The notes: generated by a model from the letters alone, not told the origin. A DNA stretch of 64,000 nt from Paralvinella palmiformis (GCA_025642065.1 JAODUP010000041.1:590001-654000), one strand, 5' to 3'. Counted from the stretch's first letter, positions 23,075-36,106 are shown. Made by a program: numbers and translations.

Positions 23075-23149
23075 ACAATAGGGTCAGAAGTTAATTACTG
23101 ACAATTAATCATCTCTTCATATCGCGTGCGTTAATTACTGAAAATGCTT

Positions 23150-23440
23150 TAATAATTCATGAACCACCTCTCAGCATTAGATGTCATCTATCGATGGCGT
23201 CAGTATTCTAATCTCGCCATATTTTATTAGCGGAAGAGCAATGATCCGCCGTCCGAGCTAATTACAGACTCGAAAAGCTACAGTCATAAATAAATAATGC
23301 AATCTGCCATCGGGCCGATCACTTGCCGACGATGACAGCGAGTCAATGAGACTAAGATGGCTAAGTTTTAATTTACGCCCATCAGAGGAATATGGTGGCT
23401 GCTTCAGCGGTTTAGGGCCTCATCGTGTGGTAGTATGTTT
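23150..23440. promoter_or_regulatory. candidate conserved regulatory island 1
   Basis: Non-repetitive and C+G-richer than its flanks, lying between two microsatellite clusters. It contains a homeodomain-type TAATTA (23261-23266), CATCTATCGATGGCG, GATCCGCCGTCCG and TCATAAATAAATAATG. No coding frame is present. Motif density only suggests a cis-regulatory element. Confidence 0.22.
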
Positions 23441-23499
23441 ATTATAGTTTATGTTGTCAGTAACGTCCGGTTATTCGTCATCAGTGGATTTATTATTAT

Positions 23500-23640
23500 T
23501 TTTATCATCATCATCATCATCAGTATCATCATCATCATCATCATCGTATAAACTACGTTCACTGCTCTCTCTCTGCCCCTCTCTCTCTCTCTCCCCCCTC
23601 CCACACTCTCGCTCGCTCTCTCACAGACCCACACACACGT
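23500..23640. repeat. (TCA)n then (CT)n low-complexity region
   Basis: TCATCA units (about 23505-23548) are followed by CT/CCCCTC tracts (about 23570-23630). Ser-Leu and Met-rich frames on both strands are artefacts. Confidence 0.92.
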
Positions 23641-23676
23641 ACGCATAGATTATTTTACATACACAGCCGAAACAGT

Positions 23677-23765
23677 AAAACCCCCACACAAAGGGGGTTT
23701 TTCGCGCCCTTCAAAGGGCGAATCAGTTGTTCAGGCCTTTTTTAAACGCCCAAAGGGGAGGCCTT
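23677..23765. other. cluster of three GC-rich stem-loops
   Basis: Stem 1: AAAACCCCC (23677-23685) pairs perfectly with GGGGGTTTT (23693-23701), loop 7 nt. Stem 2: CGCCCT (23705-23710) pairs with AGGGCG (23715-23720), loop TCAA. Stem 3: AGGCCT (23733) pairs with AGGCCT (23759) around AAACGCCCAAAGGGG. CCTTCAAAGG-like strings recur to about 23785. Such a run of hairpins within AT-rich DNA is unusual. It looks like a structured mobile-element end or RNA, but no family is recognised. Confidence 0.75.
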
Positions 23766-23931
23766 CAAAACTCCCTTCCAAAGGATATTAATAAGGGGCA
23801 TATTTAATTTTTGCCCTGTAGAGGTAGCAAAACTACTCTCTTTAAAATATAATAATAACGCATATTTATATCTTTGTCTGTAGTCCACGTGTAGCAAACG
23901 ACGACACGCAACATATTATAACCAGTTCATT

Positions 23932-23994
23932 TCAGAGAGAGAGAGGGGAGAGAGAGAAAGAGAGAGAGAAAAAGAGAGACGCACGACCCCCACT

Positions 23995-24034
<40 letters not shown>

Positions 24035-24268
24035 CACACACACACACACATACACCCACCCACATACATACATACATACATACATACATACATACACGCA
24101 ATACATACACGCACACAGAGAGAGAGAAGCGGAGAGATAGAGAGATGCATACACATATGCATTCGGACATATACACACTGAAAAAAAACACGTCCAGGCA
24201 GGCAACTACATTTACATACGCGCGAGCGCCACACACATACCCATACGCAGACACACGCACGCACACAG
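23932..24268. repeat. (GA)n / (CA)n / (CATA)n compound low-complexity region
   Basis: GA tract, GACC spacer, CA tract, GA tract, CA tract, CATA array (about 24062-24097) and imperfect CA/CGCA to 24268. The minus-strand Ser-Leu and Cys-Val frames are artefacts. Confidence 0.94.
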
Positions 24269-25311
<1,043 letters not shown>

Positions 25312-25767
25312 GGTTCATCAATACTCATCAGATGTTCACATTGCCTATATCAAGTTGTTGTTGGCCCAGCCATGGCTCTGATAAGCAAAAAAAGCAATTA
25401 ATTTATCAGCTCGCAGCAATAATCGATTCTTCTTCCCATAATCAAGTTAACTTGTACATACCAACATTGACAATAGGAATACGGTACTTTATTGAAGCCT
25501 GGAGATGACCATCTATTACGTCATCATTCCGGATCTGTATTTTGAATTGATGCCAGAACGGTAATCTTAAGGGCACTTATTATCGATCGTAATTGCTATT
25601 TCCAATATCCCATAAGACATTTTCATAAGTACCTGACAGTTAATTATGTTACAGTCTCTTTCACGATGGCAAACTAAATTTGTTTGTCATATTTTGTGCA
25701 TAGAGAAGTAGTACAATGTCTAGAATAATTGATTGCAAAGATTGATTTATGTGATACACGTTAATTC

Positions 25768-25906
25768 CGGTGTGACTTGTGCTTGTGGGATGTTTCATCC
25801 ATCAATAAACGACTAATCGTCAAATATCCATGGAGAGTTGCTCCTGAGATAGATGTACAAAATAACCCCAGTGTTGAGGCTAAACAAAGTGCTAATTCAC
25901 TTAATT
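25768..25906 (+). mobile_element. SINE-B copy, 3' part
   Basis: GTGCTTGTGGGATGTTTCATC, then GATAGATGTACAAAATAACC and GTTGAGGCTAAACAAAGTGC, match the body and 3' motif of the 59101 and 3959 copies. The tRNA head is truncated or lost. The copy passes directly into TC, CA and CTCA arrays. Confidence 0.6.
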
Positions 25907-25908
25907 AA

Positions 25909-25942
<34 letters not shown>

Positions 25943-26080
25943 TCACTCACTCACTCACTCACTCACTCACTCACACATATAAACACACACACACATACAC
26001 ATTAACTCACTAACTCACTAGCCTTAGCGCACATACACACATTCGCTTACTCACTCACTCAGTCACTCACTCACTCATTA
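25907..26080. repeat. (TC)n(CA)n(CTCA)n tail array
   Basis: TC, CA and then CTCA tetranucleotides, interrupted, follow the SINE-B 3' end. This fits microsatellite growth from a SINE tail. Confidence 0.93.
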
Positions 26081-27310
<1,230 letters not shown>

Positions 27311-27312
<2 letters not shown>

Positions 27313-27720
27313 TGCCACTTTCAGCGATGATATATGTTATTATTTTAAGTGCAACCTTTCATACATCAACGTCGACGTCTATTTCACAGAATGGAACCCA
27401 CTAATTGTATATAGTTTGAGAGTTTTGTGACGGCATCATTGTCAGTTTTTATTCAATTAATTTATACGATGTGATTCCAGCACTGTTGCTTCAAATTATT
27501 TATCTGTCTGATCAAAATATCATAATAGAATCGCATATTGTGCTATATGGCGATATGTCTACTTTGAAGACCAGGTAAGCGGAGCATATTGGCAGAACAA
27601 AATCACTTGAAATTTAAAAATGTTTTCTCAAAACCTACCTGTTTAATAATATACGCAGTTCGACATCTTTAATTATATAGGTACCTGATATTCGGAACGC
27701 TATCGTACAGTAGCTTTAAA
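27311..27720. other. AT-rich DNA, no gene seen
   Basis: Nothing recognised. Confidence 0.45.
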
Positions 27721-27765
<45 letters not shown>

Positions 27766-27805
27766 CTTCATCATTATCATCATCATCATCATCATTACTA
27801 TTATT
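27721..27805. repeat. (ATT)n to (ATC)n trinucleotide array
   Basis: About 14 ATT units pass into ATC units. Confidence 0.95.
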
Positions 27806-28199
27806 ACTGTTTTGTTTTGGCAAGTAACTTACTCTTTATCTTTGATTTATAAAGTTATATAGTCTCCTGTCATAGTCTAATCTCCTGTAGGCTAACAACA
27901 TTATTTCCTTGCTACCAATGATAATCCTATAATTCACCAAATAAAATCCGTTTTATCTCACCAAATACTATCAACAAATGGGTAAAACAAATTCCCCAAT
28001 TTTTGCTACCATTTTCCGTCCTGGTCAAAGTATTTTGGTCCAAACATCACACATATATTATTTTGACGACATCTTTCGTATATGTAAAATTCCGGTTAAC
28101 ATATAAGACAAGAATAGTGACATCAGAGGTAAACGGCATTCAGTGATGACAACATCTAAAATGCTGGCTTCTTATTATAATACAAATACTGATAGTCTC

Positions 28200-28430
28200 T
28201 TTAAGTGTTCATTGCATTTCCGGTGGAATATTTAGCGGATGGCTTCCATAAGATGCTCACGTGTCTAAGACAATCAGCAAAGAAATGGCCCAGTGATTTA
28301 TATAAACTCGTCCTGGGTCATGTCTTGTTTACAGGCGGCCCCAGTAACCGCCAGTCACCGTCCATGCTTTATGAGGTCATCGGAGACGGAAAGACATATT
28401 ACTGACCTGTCGCTCATTATGGCCCGTCTG
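28200..28430. promoter_or_regulatory. candidate conserved regulatory island 2
   Basis: Non-repetitive, GC-balanced block between AT-rich DNA and a GTCT array. It has a forkhead-like TTGTTTAC (28325-28332), GGCGGCCCCAGTAACCGCC and TGACCTG motifs. The two overlapping short frames (28205-28405, 28293-28499) show no family signature. It could equally be an exon. Confidence 0.22.
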
Positions 28431-28439
28431 TCCTGTCCG

Positions 28440-28470
<31 letters not shown>

Positions 28471-28473
28471 TTC
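28440..28473. repeat. (GTCT)n microsatellite
   Basis: Seven to eight GTCT units; a CT array follows at 28532-28551. Confidence 0.95.
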
Positions 28474-28559
28474 TGTTCGTGTTCAGGTTGGTCAGTTAGC
28501 TAATGCCAGCCTTTAGCAGCCCTTCTGGCTCTCTCTCTCTCTCTCTCTCTATTGATGGC

Positions 28560-28790
28560 CTGCCTATATTTGACCGTGTACTGGCTCTACTTTACGCAAT
28601 CAGGCATTTATCTCTACAACAAGGTAAGGCCTCAGGGCTTAGCCATCGTGAACAATGACCTGTCTGGTCAGGGTAATTTACTCGGTTGGATTACAACACG
28701 TCTGCTGTTCAATTTATCTCCAGGTTTTAAATGTCAGCCCATTTCGTCGTATATCCGCCGACATTCTTACGCTAGGATGCTATAAATGTT
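28560..28790. promoter_or_regulatory. candidate conserved regulatory island 3
   Basis: Balanced, non-repetitive sequence continuing the character of island 2 beyond the CT array. Two overlapping 62-77-codon frames are open but unrecognised. AACAAGGTAAGGCC (about 28619) contains a consensus-like 5' splice donor, so a transcribed exon is an alternative. Confidence 0.2.
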
Positions 28791-28846
28791 GTCACAGATG
28801 CATCTTCTTCTTATCTTTTGATACTGCCACATTCATCTCATAATCA

Positions 28847-29224
28847 TTTGTTGTTGTTGTTGTTGTTGTTGTTCAATGTAATCTTTGTCTTAATTCGAAC
28901 ATTTTAACATCTACCATTGTTGGTACTGCTACTATTTATGTTACGATTACTGCTGCTACTAGTACTGATACTAACACGAAACCTGTTGTTAATACTTCAG
29001 TTGTTGCTGTTACTAATACCACTACTGTTGTTGTTGTTATTGTTGTAGCTGCTGCTATTGTTGCTGAGTTGCTGTTGCTCATTTTACTATAACTAGTAGA
29101 CCTCCTCTGTCTTCTCCTGGCCGTTTGGTTTCTACTACTAATATTACTACTACTACTACTATTACTACTGCTACTACTCTCGCTAATACTACTGTTAATA
29201 CTATTATTATTACTAATATGGCTG

Positions 29225-29225
<1 letters not shown>
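28847..29225. repeat. TTG/CTG/CTA trinucleotide-rich region
   Basis: A (TTG)n run at 28847-28873 is followed by interspersed GTTGCTG and ACTACT triplets. Ser- and Thr-rich frames on either strand are products of triplet composition. Confidence 0.88.

Positions 29226-29227
<2 letters not shown>

Positions 29228-29299
<72 letters not shown>
29228..29299. repeat. (TA)n microsatellite
   Basis: Perfect TA tract of about 72 bp. Confidence 0.97.
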
Positions 29300-29302
<3 letters not shown>

Positions 29303-30626
29303 CTAGTTGCAATATTATTCCGTTTGTCCTTTAACGTGATGTAAATTTGGCATTTATTTCTCATTCCGTTAAAGCATCGTCATTCAGCTTGCTTTCATGT
29401 TGTTTCATTATCAGATGTGGTACGTGTTATAAGACCAGTTAACCTATTTCCAACTGTTATATGGATATTTATATTTTATCTCTTATTTGTTGCCATGGCA
29501 GCAAATTGGGTGCCGGAATGTATTTCGTAAGTAATTCTCCGCTCAAATTTGTTCTTGTATCACCACAAACTGGCTTGCCACTTACTTATATTTACTGTAT
29601 AAGTTAATGTCTATTGCTAAGGGCGTTGTGCTGTTATATGTATATAGCTGCGAATAGAATTATACGTACATAAGTGGTCTACCGATAAATGGAACGCTCG
29701 CCACGATATCACAACATCTGATGCTCCATATATAGTCAAATAAAATTATTTGCTGGCAATATTCCTTACTAGGCACCTGTCATATCTCAGCGCAATCCAC
29801 ATCAATGAAGATTTGTACTCATTATAGTGGATTTTATTAGCTAAAATATTAAATAAAAAGGGTGTGTTTCATCACTAACTGTCATGACGTGACTGTTTCT
29901 TAGAAATCATTTTGATGGCCTGATAAGAACGTAAACAATTAATGCAGAGATGAGATGCGCTAGTTTTATTTGTCTTCTACGTTTTCCACAAAATCACCAA
30001 ATCAGTCAAAGTGACTCTAACTTATACTCCATGGCTCGCAACTGAATCCACAGTAGACACGATCTAAATTCTGACAATCAGATTTCAGTCTCAAAGCTAA
30101 CCTCAAATAGCGTCATGGGTATAATAGTGTAGAAATGGATATCAACTAGACGGAGAGAGTGGGAGAAATGAATGTGAGGAAGATGAGGAGGAGGAATAAG
30201 AGGAGAGAGAGAGAGACGGCTTTCTATATTTCGCTGTTAGTCATCAATTGGTTGGTATATTGCCCTGTTAACCATGCTGTATTGTCAGTATCAATACAAG
30301 TTTCTTCCACTAATGCCAGACAATCTTTGGCTAGTTTCTACTTCATTACAGATAGCTATGTTCAGAGTAGCAATTCAGCTAATGTAGCCTAAATAGCATA
30401 CTTTCCTTGTACTTATATCCCTGTATACGGTAGGATTCCTATAACTATAATCAGCCTCGGTTGTCAACTGGGCTACAGTGATCTGAGTGAGCCAATTTGT
30501 GCAGTTCCACAATGGACCAATTGATCTTCTGGAAGTAACTGATTCTTTCCACCATCTCGCTGTAGAACAGGATGGCAACGCCAGTTGAGTAGATCAGTCA
30601 TTGAGACATAAATAAAATATAAGTAT
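29300..30626. other. AT-rich DNA, no gene seen
   Basis: A short GA/GGA-rich patch lies at about 30150-30215. No credible reading frame. Confidence 0.45.
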
Positions 30627-30652
30627 ACTGACTGATTGTTTGACTGACTGAT

Positions 30653-30684
<32 letters not shown>

Positions 30685-30965
30685 TGACTGACTCTCTTAC
30701 TGACTGACTCTCTTACTGACTAAAGGACTGGCTGACTGGCTGACTGGCTAGCTGAATGACTGATTAATTGACTGCCTGACTGCCTGACAGACTGACTGGC
30801 TGACTGGTTGATTGATTGATTGATTGAGTGAGTGAGTTAGTTAGTGGGTGAGTGAGTGAGCGTTTCAAGGAACGACTGACTGACTAACTGACTAACTAGC
30901 TGACTGACTGACTGACTGACTGACCATCTGACTGACAGAATGACCAACCAAGTGGCTGGCCGACT
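30627..30965. repeat. interrupted (TGAC)n tetranucleotide field
   Basis: About 340 bp of TGAC units mixed with TGGC, TGAT, TGAG, TTAG and TCTCTTAC variants, including a patch of GAGTGAGT type at about 30815-30860. It looks like an old, diverged tetranucleotide expansion. Confidence 0.92.
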
Positions 30966-32429
30966 GACTAATTGATCTGCTATCCGACCAGTAAATAGTC
31001 GACAGTATATGACAAAGCCGTACCAATCTATATTCTGTGACTATGACTAAGTTAGTTCTGCCCGTCTGTGCGCGAGTTCGTGCTTGCCATGGATTGGCGG
31101 TTTGCCCAAATCCGGATGATTCCAATTCCTTTTACAATGGTCCAGTTTCCGCTTGATTTAACCACGAACTCGACGAAGTAGCATTTCAAATTAACGTTTC
31201 ATGACCAGAGATCTAACGACGCTGGCCATTCACCGAATGATACGATTCAGGTTAGTGAACCGAGATTATTTCACTTCATACACTGGTGTCATATTTCCTG
31301 TCATACAAGAAAGCGGGACGTCTGACAAACGAACAGAACAACGATATGGCATTTGAGGTAATAAATGCCACTGAATAGTACCATCGCATAAAGTATGAAT
31401 GGAAGGCTGTCACGACAAATACATTATGCATAGGTCTGTCCTAAGTGACCTTGAGCAGAACGTAGGTTATGCTGATTTGATGAATGGTGCGTGGTAGATT
31501 ATTACATATATAATTGTGAAAGAGATGATTGGTTTCCTGGTGATGATTTTCAAGTGTTTTTCGTCGTTTCTTTGTTTGTTTCTCTTTTTTCTCGTTCATA
31601 TCAATGATTGACATTTCTGAACCTGACTGGCGGTTGTTCATGATTATTGGTCCTTTGTACGGCTGTTTGAAGTGATCCATGTGAATTAACCTATTATTAG
31701 CAGATATTCGTGGAGAAGGCGACACGATTTTGAAAGTTTATCCTTTATCCGCCTGAGGTGCTATCCAATCAGTGTCTATACCGTAAGCCATCTACCTGTC
31801 TGGTGATTTTTGTTTTCGTTTGGTTTTCAATTTCATCATATCATAATGAATTATAATTATGAGTATATTAGCTTTTACGAATTTAAAAATAATAATTAAA
31901 TTGTGACGAACCGTTTGCGTTACCTTCTCGTTCATGACGTCGAGGCAACGAGAACTGATTTAGCAAAACAAACTTTCCATTTATAACTCAGTTAACTGTG
32001 TAGCATTCGATTGTATCTACCAACTGTTACTTCATATAGTCCTGAATAGTAATTTGATATCAAATGTGTTAATCTTAATTTTTTTCTCATTACCAAGGTA
32101 GATGATCAGGTTCCATGGTTCGTACGCTCACCAACCTACTGTTGTAACATGTATAATTTTATTTCAATTCACAATGCGAGAGTCAGCATACAGAACTCCT
32201 AATTGGAATAGCAAGTCCTGCATATTAATTCATTACTGTACCACTCCCTTTTGATCCGGGGAGCGTGATTTTCAGCATTATGGCTTTCTATATGTCATAA
32301 AAAGCCTATGAAAGGAGGTGACACAAAATTGGTCTTTTGTGCCATTCTATTGGCAAACTTCACGCACTCACTCACACACCCGCTCGCTCTCCAACTTACC
32401 CATTCATCCAGTTTTAGGTGTTACAATTT
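30966..32429. other. single-copy-like DNA, no gene seen
   Basis: The 94-codon frame at 31441-31725 (minus) is Lys/Arg/Asn-rich and unassigned. A CTCA patch lies at about 32360-32385. Confidence 0.45.
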
Positions 32430-32551
32430 TCCAGGTCAGGATTTGGGTCCGAGTGATGACCCTGTTTGTGGGATGTTTCCCGAGAGAGTTGTCTCTCCGC
32501 CATATGTTCCAGATGTGGTCTGCACTGCGGCTAATCAAAGCATTCGCTCAC
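32430..32551 (+). mobile_element. SINE-B copy, diverged
   Basis: CCTGTTTGTGGGATGTTTCC, GAGAGTTGTCTCTC, CATATGTTCCAGATGTG and CGGCTAATCAAAG follow the body of the 59101 copy (GTGCTTGTAGGATGTTTTCC, GTGGCTTCTC, CATATGTCACAGATGT, GAGGCTAAACAA). A corrupted B box lies near 32440 and a short CTCA tail at the 3' end. The 106- and 94-codon frames across it are not genes. Confidence 0.6.
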
Positions 32552-32554
32552 TCA

Positions 32555-32595
32555 CTCATTTGGGCCGCACTAAGGACGATTCTAAGGTGGAAGAA
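32555..32595 (+). repeat. repeat D fragment
   Basis: GGCCGCACTAAGGACGATTCTAAG resembles the central part of repeat D at 45314 (GGCGGCACTCCGGACGATTTAAG). Confidence 0.3.
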
Positions 32596-32685
32596 GGTTT
32601 AGAATGTTGTTATCATGTTCTAATTTAGGTTGTCAATATGTGCTTTGATAGGCTTACTGCAGAACCGGTGTTCGACGCACAGACG

Positions 32686-32724
32686 TAATAATAATAATAA
32701 AAATAATAACAATAATAATTATTA

Positions 32725-32764
<40 letters not shown>

Positions 32765-32830
32765 CATCATATTAGTCTATATAGCGTCTTATTTAACTTG
32801 AATTTCTCTAAAGCGTTTTACGTTTAAAAC
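32686..32830. mobile_element. (AAT/ATT)n array joined to a LINE-3'-end-like segment
   Basis: AAT and then ATT arrays (32686-32764) are joined to CTATATAGCGTCTTATTTAAC and TCTCTAAAGCGTTTTACG. Many animal CR1/L2-type LINE and SINE 3' ends carry a TATATAGCGC...AAAGCGCTTTAC-like motif next to a trinucleotide tail. Similar architecture recurs at 48465 here. Confidence 0.4.
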
Positions 32831-32923
32831 ATAATTAAAACATGTTCTAAGCTTATATAGCACAAACACACTATATACATAGCTACAATGGTTCATCTAT
32901 TATAAATAGGCTAATTTTAATAG

Positions 32924-33667
32924 AGTAAAACCTCTCTTAGTGAACACCCTTATAGGAAAAAAAGCTCGTTATTGGGAACACTTTTTAAAAGGAATAATCA
33001 AGACTTTAAAGACTGGTAATGTCGTGTTCTTTCCGAAGTGTTTCAAAAACATCAAAGACATAACACAGCTACCTGTCACATGGAAGAATGACAGCAAGGG
33101 TTTGGTGAACAACACTATGTTTGAAGATTGGCTGAAGGATTACAACAAAACCATGAAAAAGAAGAAGCAAAATATACTGCTGTTCGTTGACAATGCGCCA
33201 AATCAGCCAGAGATCAACCTCTTTAATGTTGTGGTCAAGTTCTTCCCTGCTAACTGCATATCTAAACAACAACCCACGAACCAAGGAATAATCAAAAGCT
33301 TAAAGATTGCTTACAAGAAGAGACTTCTCCGTCATGTTCTTGCCAAAATCAGCACGTGGCTCATCAAATCCGTCAATAGCTTGGATGCGATCTACTGGGT
33401 CTATCAAGTATGGATAGATATAAAACTGGAAACAATAAGAAAGTGCTTTGCTTGAAGTGGTTTTGGATTCGTTGAAGGGTTTGATGATGCTGACCTACCT
33501 AATTCACCAGAATGGCTAGAACTACTTGTACAGGACATTGTCAACATCATGGAGACTGACCCTTTCTCCGATGATGAATACCTCAACGTAAAGCATAATT
33601 ATCTCCCTCATATCTAGATACCATATCTTGTCACCAGATGTGCAGCACAGTTTTGCACGCACTGTAG
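32924..33667 (+). mobile_element. pogo/Tigger-like DNA transposon, internally deleted
   Basis: The left end AGTAAAACCTCTCTTAGTGA resembles Tigger-type terminal repeats. The right end GTGGTTTATGAGGAGAGGGG (about 33669) is roughly its reverse complement. Between them lies only the catalytic and C-terminal part of the transposase; the N-terminal CENP-B-type DNA-binding domain is missing. The right end abuts LINE-A copy 2, so one element interrupted or truncated the other. A TA target-site duplication is not clear. Confidence 0.7.
32940..33617 (+). pseudogene. Tigger/pogo DDE transposase relic
   Basis: The family cuts and pastes DNA with a DDD/DDE-type RNase-H-like catalytic fold. The relic shows PKCFKNIK, LPVTWK, FEDWLKDYNKTMKKKKQNIL, LFVDNAP (aspartate at residue 84, the second catalytic acid) and PTNQGIIKSLK followed by YKKRLLRHVL. 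In active relatives the block reads QPLDQGII; here it is QPTNQGII, so the third catalytic aspartate is asparagine (residue 114). An in-frame TGA at 33453-33455 interrupts the frame, which otherwise continues to a TAG at 33615 through an acidic tail. The first catalytic acid and DNA-binding domain are absent. It is clearly non-functional. Confidence 0.88.
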
Positions 33668-33904
33668 GTGGTTTATGAGGAGAGGGGGGATATTATATAA
33701 CAATGCATTGCTATATAAGTTTTGCATGTCCTATCATTTATGTACTTACGAATAAGTCCTATTTTTCTTATTTGATAAAAGCTGAACTTAAATATAGAAT
33801 TGACCTTCTTCCCCAGTCCTAGAGTGTTATCCAATATAAGCCCCATATTTCTCACAGACAAGAAATAATTTATATATCCGGATCCCACATTAATGAGAGG
33901 ATTC

Positions 33905-34192
33905 TCAGTTTTCGTCACATGTTGCATGGGTGAGAAAACAATGAATTCCATCTTGTCCCTTTATAATTTCTGCGTGTTGATGCTCATCCAAATACTCGTC
34001 TTCAATATAAGCTTCAATTGAAGATGAACTGTAGACTTGCGTATCATCGGTATAACAATAATATTTAATGTTATGGCGTTTAATAATTTCACCAAATGAT
34101 TTAGTATACAAACTGTAATTCTCTGGTCCTAAAACTGATCCCTGTGCTCCATCAAAATGAAGACATACATCTGATAATGTTTTATCTGCCAC
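33905..34192 (-). pseudogene. LINE-A reverse transcriptase, motifs B and C
   Basis: A 95-codon open frame containing GAQGSVLGPENYSLYTKS (normally GVPQGSVLGP), IIKRHNIKYYCYTDDTQVY with the two catalytic aspartates of motif C, and a tail overlapping the next frame. The Ala for Val/Pro changes in motif B and the flanking frameshifts show decay. The neighbouring frames 34129-34383 (motif A) and 33673-33951 (thumb-like region) are parts of the same pseudogene. Confidence 0.82.
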
Positions 34193-34383
34193 AGAAACAC
34201 ACTAAGTTCTGTCGGTGAGGTAGACTTTATCCAAGTAAAGTTCTTTTCCTTGATGTCAAAGGAAAATACTAAGCGCTTCAGTAGTATCGGGTGATCGATT
34301 ACACCAAAAGCTGCAGATAAATCACGCATAATTAATGCAGTCATGGATCCTTCATCATGAGCCTCAGCAATGTACATATTCAA
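34129..34383 (-). pseudogene. LINE-A reverse transcriptase, motif A
   Basis: An 84-codon frame starting inside GSMTALIMRDLSAAFGVIDH. Copy 1 has LSAAFDVIDH, so the first catalytic aspartate is lost here (GGT-type codon). It continues through LLKRLVFSFDIKEKNFTWIKS before shifting out of frame into the motif B segment. Confidence 0.8.
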
Positions 34384-34910
34384 CAGAGCAGTTTCTATTG
34401 AATGACCTCTAAGATAAGCAGACTGATAACTGTCATTGTGGTCATAATGCTATATGTGTTCTTCTGTGGGCATTGCTAATGCCTTTTCAATAAGTTTGGA
34501 GATGAAAGAAAAGTTATAAATAGGACAATAATTCTTCGTATTTTCCTTGTTCAACCCAGATCTCTTAAGCAGAGGGGTTATGGTGGTCCGTTTTAAACAC
34601 AACGGTATCACTTACTCATCTAGTGACCTATTGATAATAACTGTTATTAGTGGCAGAATTGATCCACATATTTGTTCAATAGCCAGGTATGCAGTGGATC
34701 CAACTCATATGACATGTTCGGAGAATTGGTGATTATCTCCTTGACCCCAACTTCAGGAGCTGATCGAAATGTTTCGAGCATTTTTCCATTAAACGTAGTA
34801 TTCGCATCCTTATAGATATTCCAGGTATTATCGGTGGAATCAAAAATGATCTTATTCCTGATGATTGTTGTAGCATCCTAGCAGACGGAAGGCTTACAGT
34901 CTGTAATATA

Positions 34911-35750
34911 GAGCAAATTAGTGACTCTAACCTTTGCGTTAAGGATATAATGGTGTCTTCTAATTTATGTTTATTATTCATAACCCTATCTTATCAATTC
35001 CGGATCTTTCTTCGTGATCTCATAACGTAAGCATTTACTGTCTGTCACTGGATCTGTTACCAATTGTACATGTGAACTTCAAGAAAGACTTTGGTTACTT
35101 AAACAGGGAAGTAAAGGAGTTGCAGAGTTTGGAATAATTTCTCCCTTTTTTGCCTACCAACGTCAGAAATTAATCTTTAGTCTCCATCTAGTTCAGTCTC
35201 TATAATCACCATAATAACCATCATTAATTTTTTGCTGCTGGGTTCACTATTTATGGTTTGACTTTGGATCATGAATTACACCCTAATCTATCAAAGATCA
35301 TTAGTATGATATTGGTTTTAATTATTTAGGCTTAATTACTTGACGTATGATATCTATCTTTGCCGTTCTTTGCCACAGAATTTAAAATCAACCACCAAAC
35401 ATTTTCTGATAAGATCAAAGGTTTTGCTTGTTCGACAAAATTGTCTCTATGACCCCACCGACAATTCCCGTAATGCATATATCGCAATTATGCCATCTCT
35501 TACTTAATAATTACTGGGATGTCAAACACCAGATACAATATACGAGATATCTACATTTGGCAGGATGGATTTGTAATTATTCTTAAAAAGCATACTATTT
35601 TATCCCACTTTATATTATCTTCACCCATCTCCATACTAATGTGAAACATATAAATAAATAGTGGCAGTCTCTACATTTGAGAGGGTCAGACAACTGAATT
35701 TGATCATGTGTGAAACACTGTAGCAGTCAGACCTATAAACGATACCATAT
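34911..35750. other. AT-rich DNA, no gene seen
   Basis: May contain more upstream LINE-A sequence, because the frame 34733-34981 (minus) runs past the part shared with copy 1. No further motif is recognised. Confidence 0.4.
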
Positions 35751-35972
35751 CATTGTATGACAGTATGCATCATTCGTGATGTATACCTATAGCCCGGCTT
35801 TACAATGGCCCCACATTATGTCAAAAGGTCAATGATGTCGACTGCCCTTCATTAGCCATAAAGCAATCTAAGTCATATGTTGGAAGCCGAAAGCCAGGGC
35901 CATAAGGATTCCTTAACCTTTATAGCAGCTCCGAAGCCGTGTTCTCATTTCACATCTCAAAGACCATAACTC
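35750..35972. promoter_or_regulatory. candidate regulatory island 4
   Basis: Balanced non-repetitive block beside a long AT array. It includes GGAAGCCGAAAGCCAGGGCC and CTCCGAAGCCGTG. No coding family seen. Confidence 0.15.
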
Positions 35973-35976
35973 GGCC

Positions 35977-36082
<106 letters not shown>

Positions 36083-36106
36083 CATGTTCAGAAGCTTTTC
36101 ACTTAC

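Larger units (their letters stand above)
33668..34910 (-). mobile_element. LINE-A copy 2, degenerate reverse-transcriptase fragment
   Basis: Same family as LINE-A copy 1. Read on the minus strand with frame changes it gives an N-terminal stretch matching copy 1 around AATCATCAGGAATAAGATC (34833-34851 region), FISKLIEKALA, a GHSIETALL block, LSAAFGVIDHPILLKRL (motif A, catalytic D replaced by G), GAQGSVLG (motif B), YCYTDDTQVY (motif C), NPLINVGSGYI, LDNTLGLGKKV, RKIGLIRKYI and RTCKTYIAM. The motif A to B spacer lost in copy 1 is kept. It ends abruptly where the Tigger relic begins, without a 3' tail. Confidence 0.85.

Noticed and set aside
32308..32628. 106- and 94-codon frames
   Set aside because: They read through a SINE-B copy and its tail.
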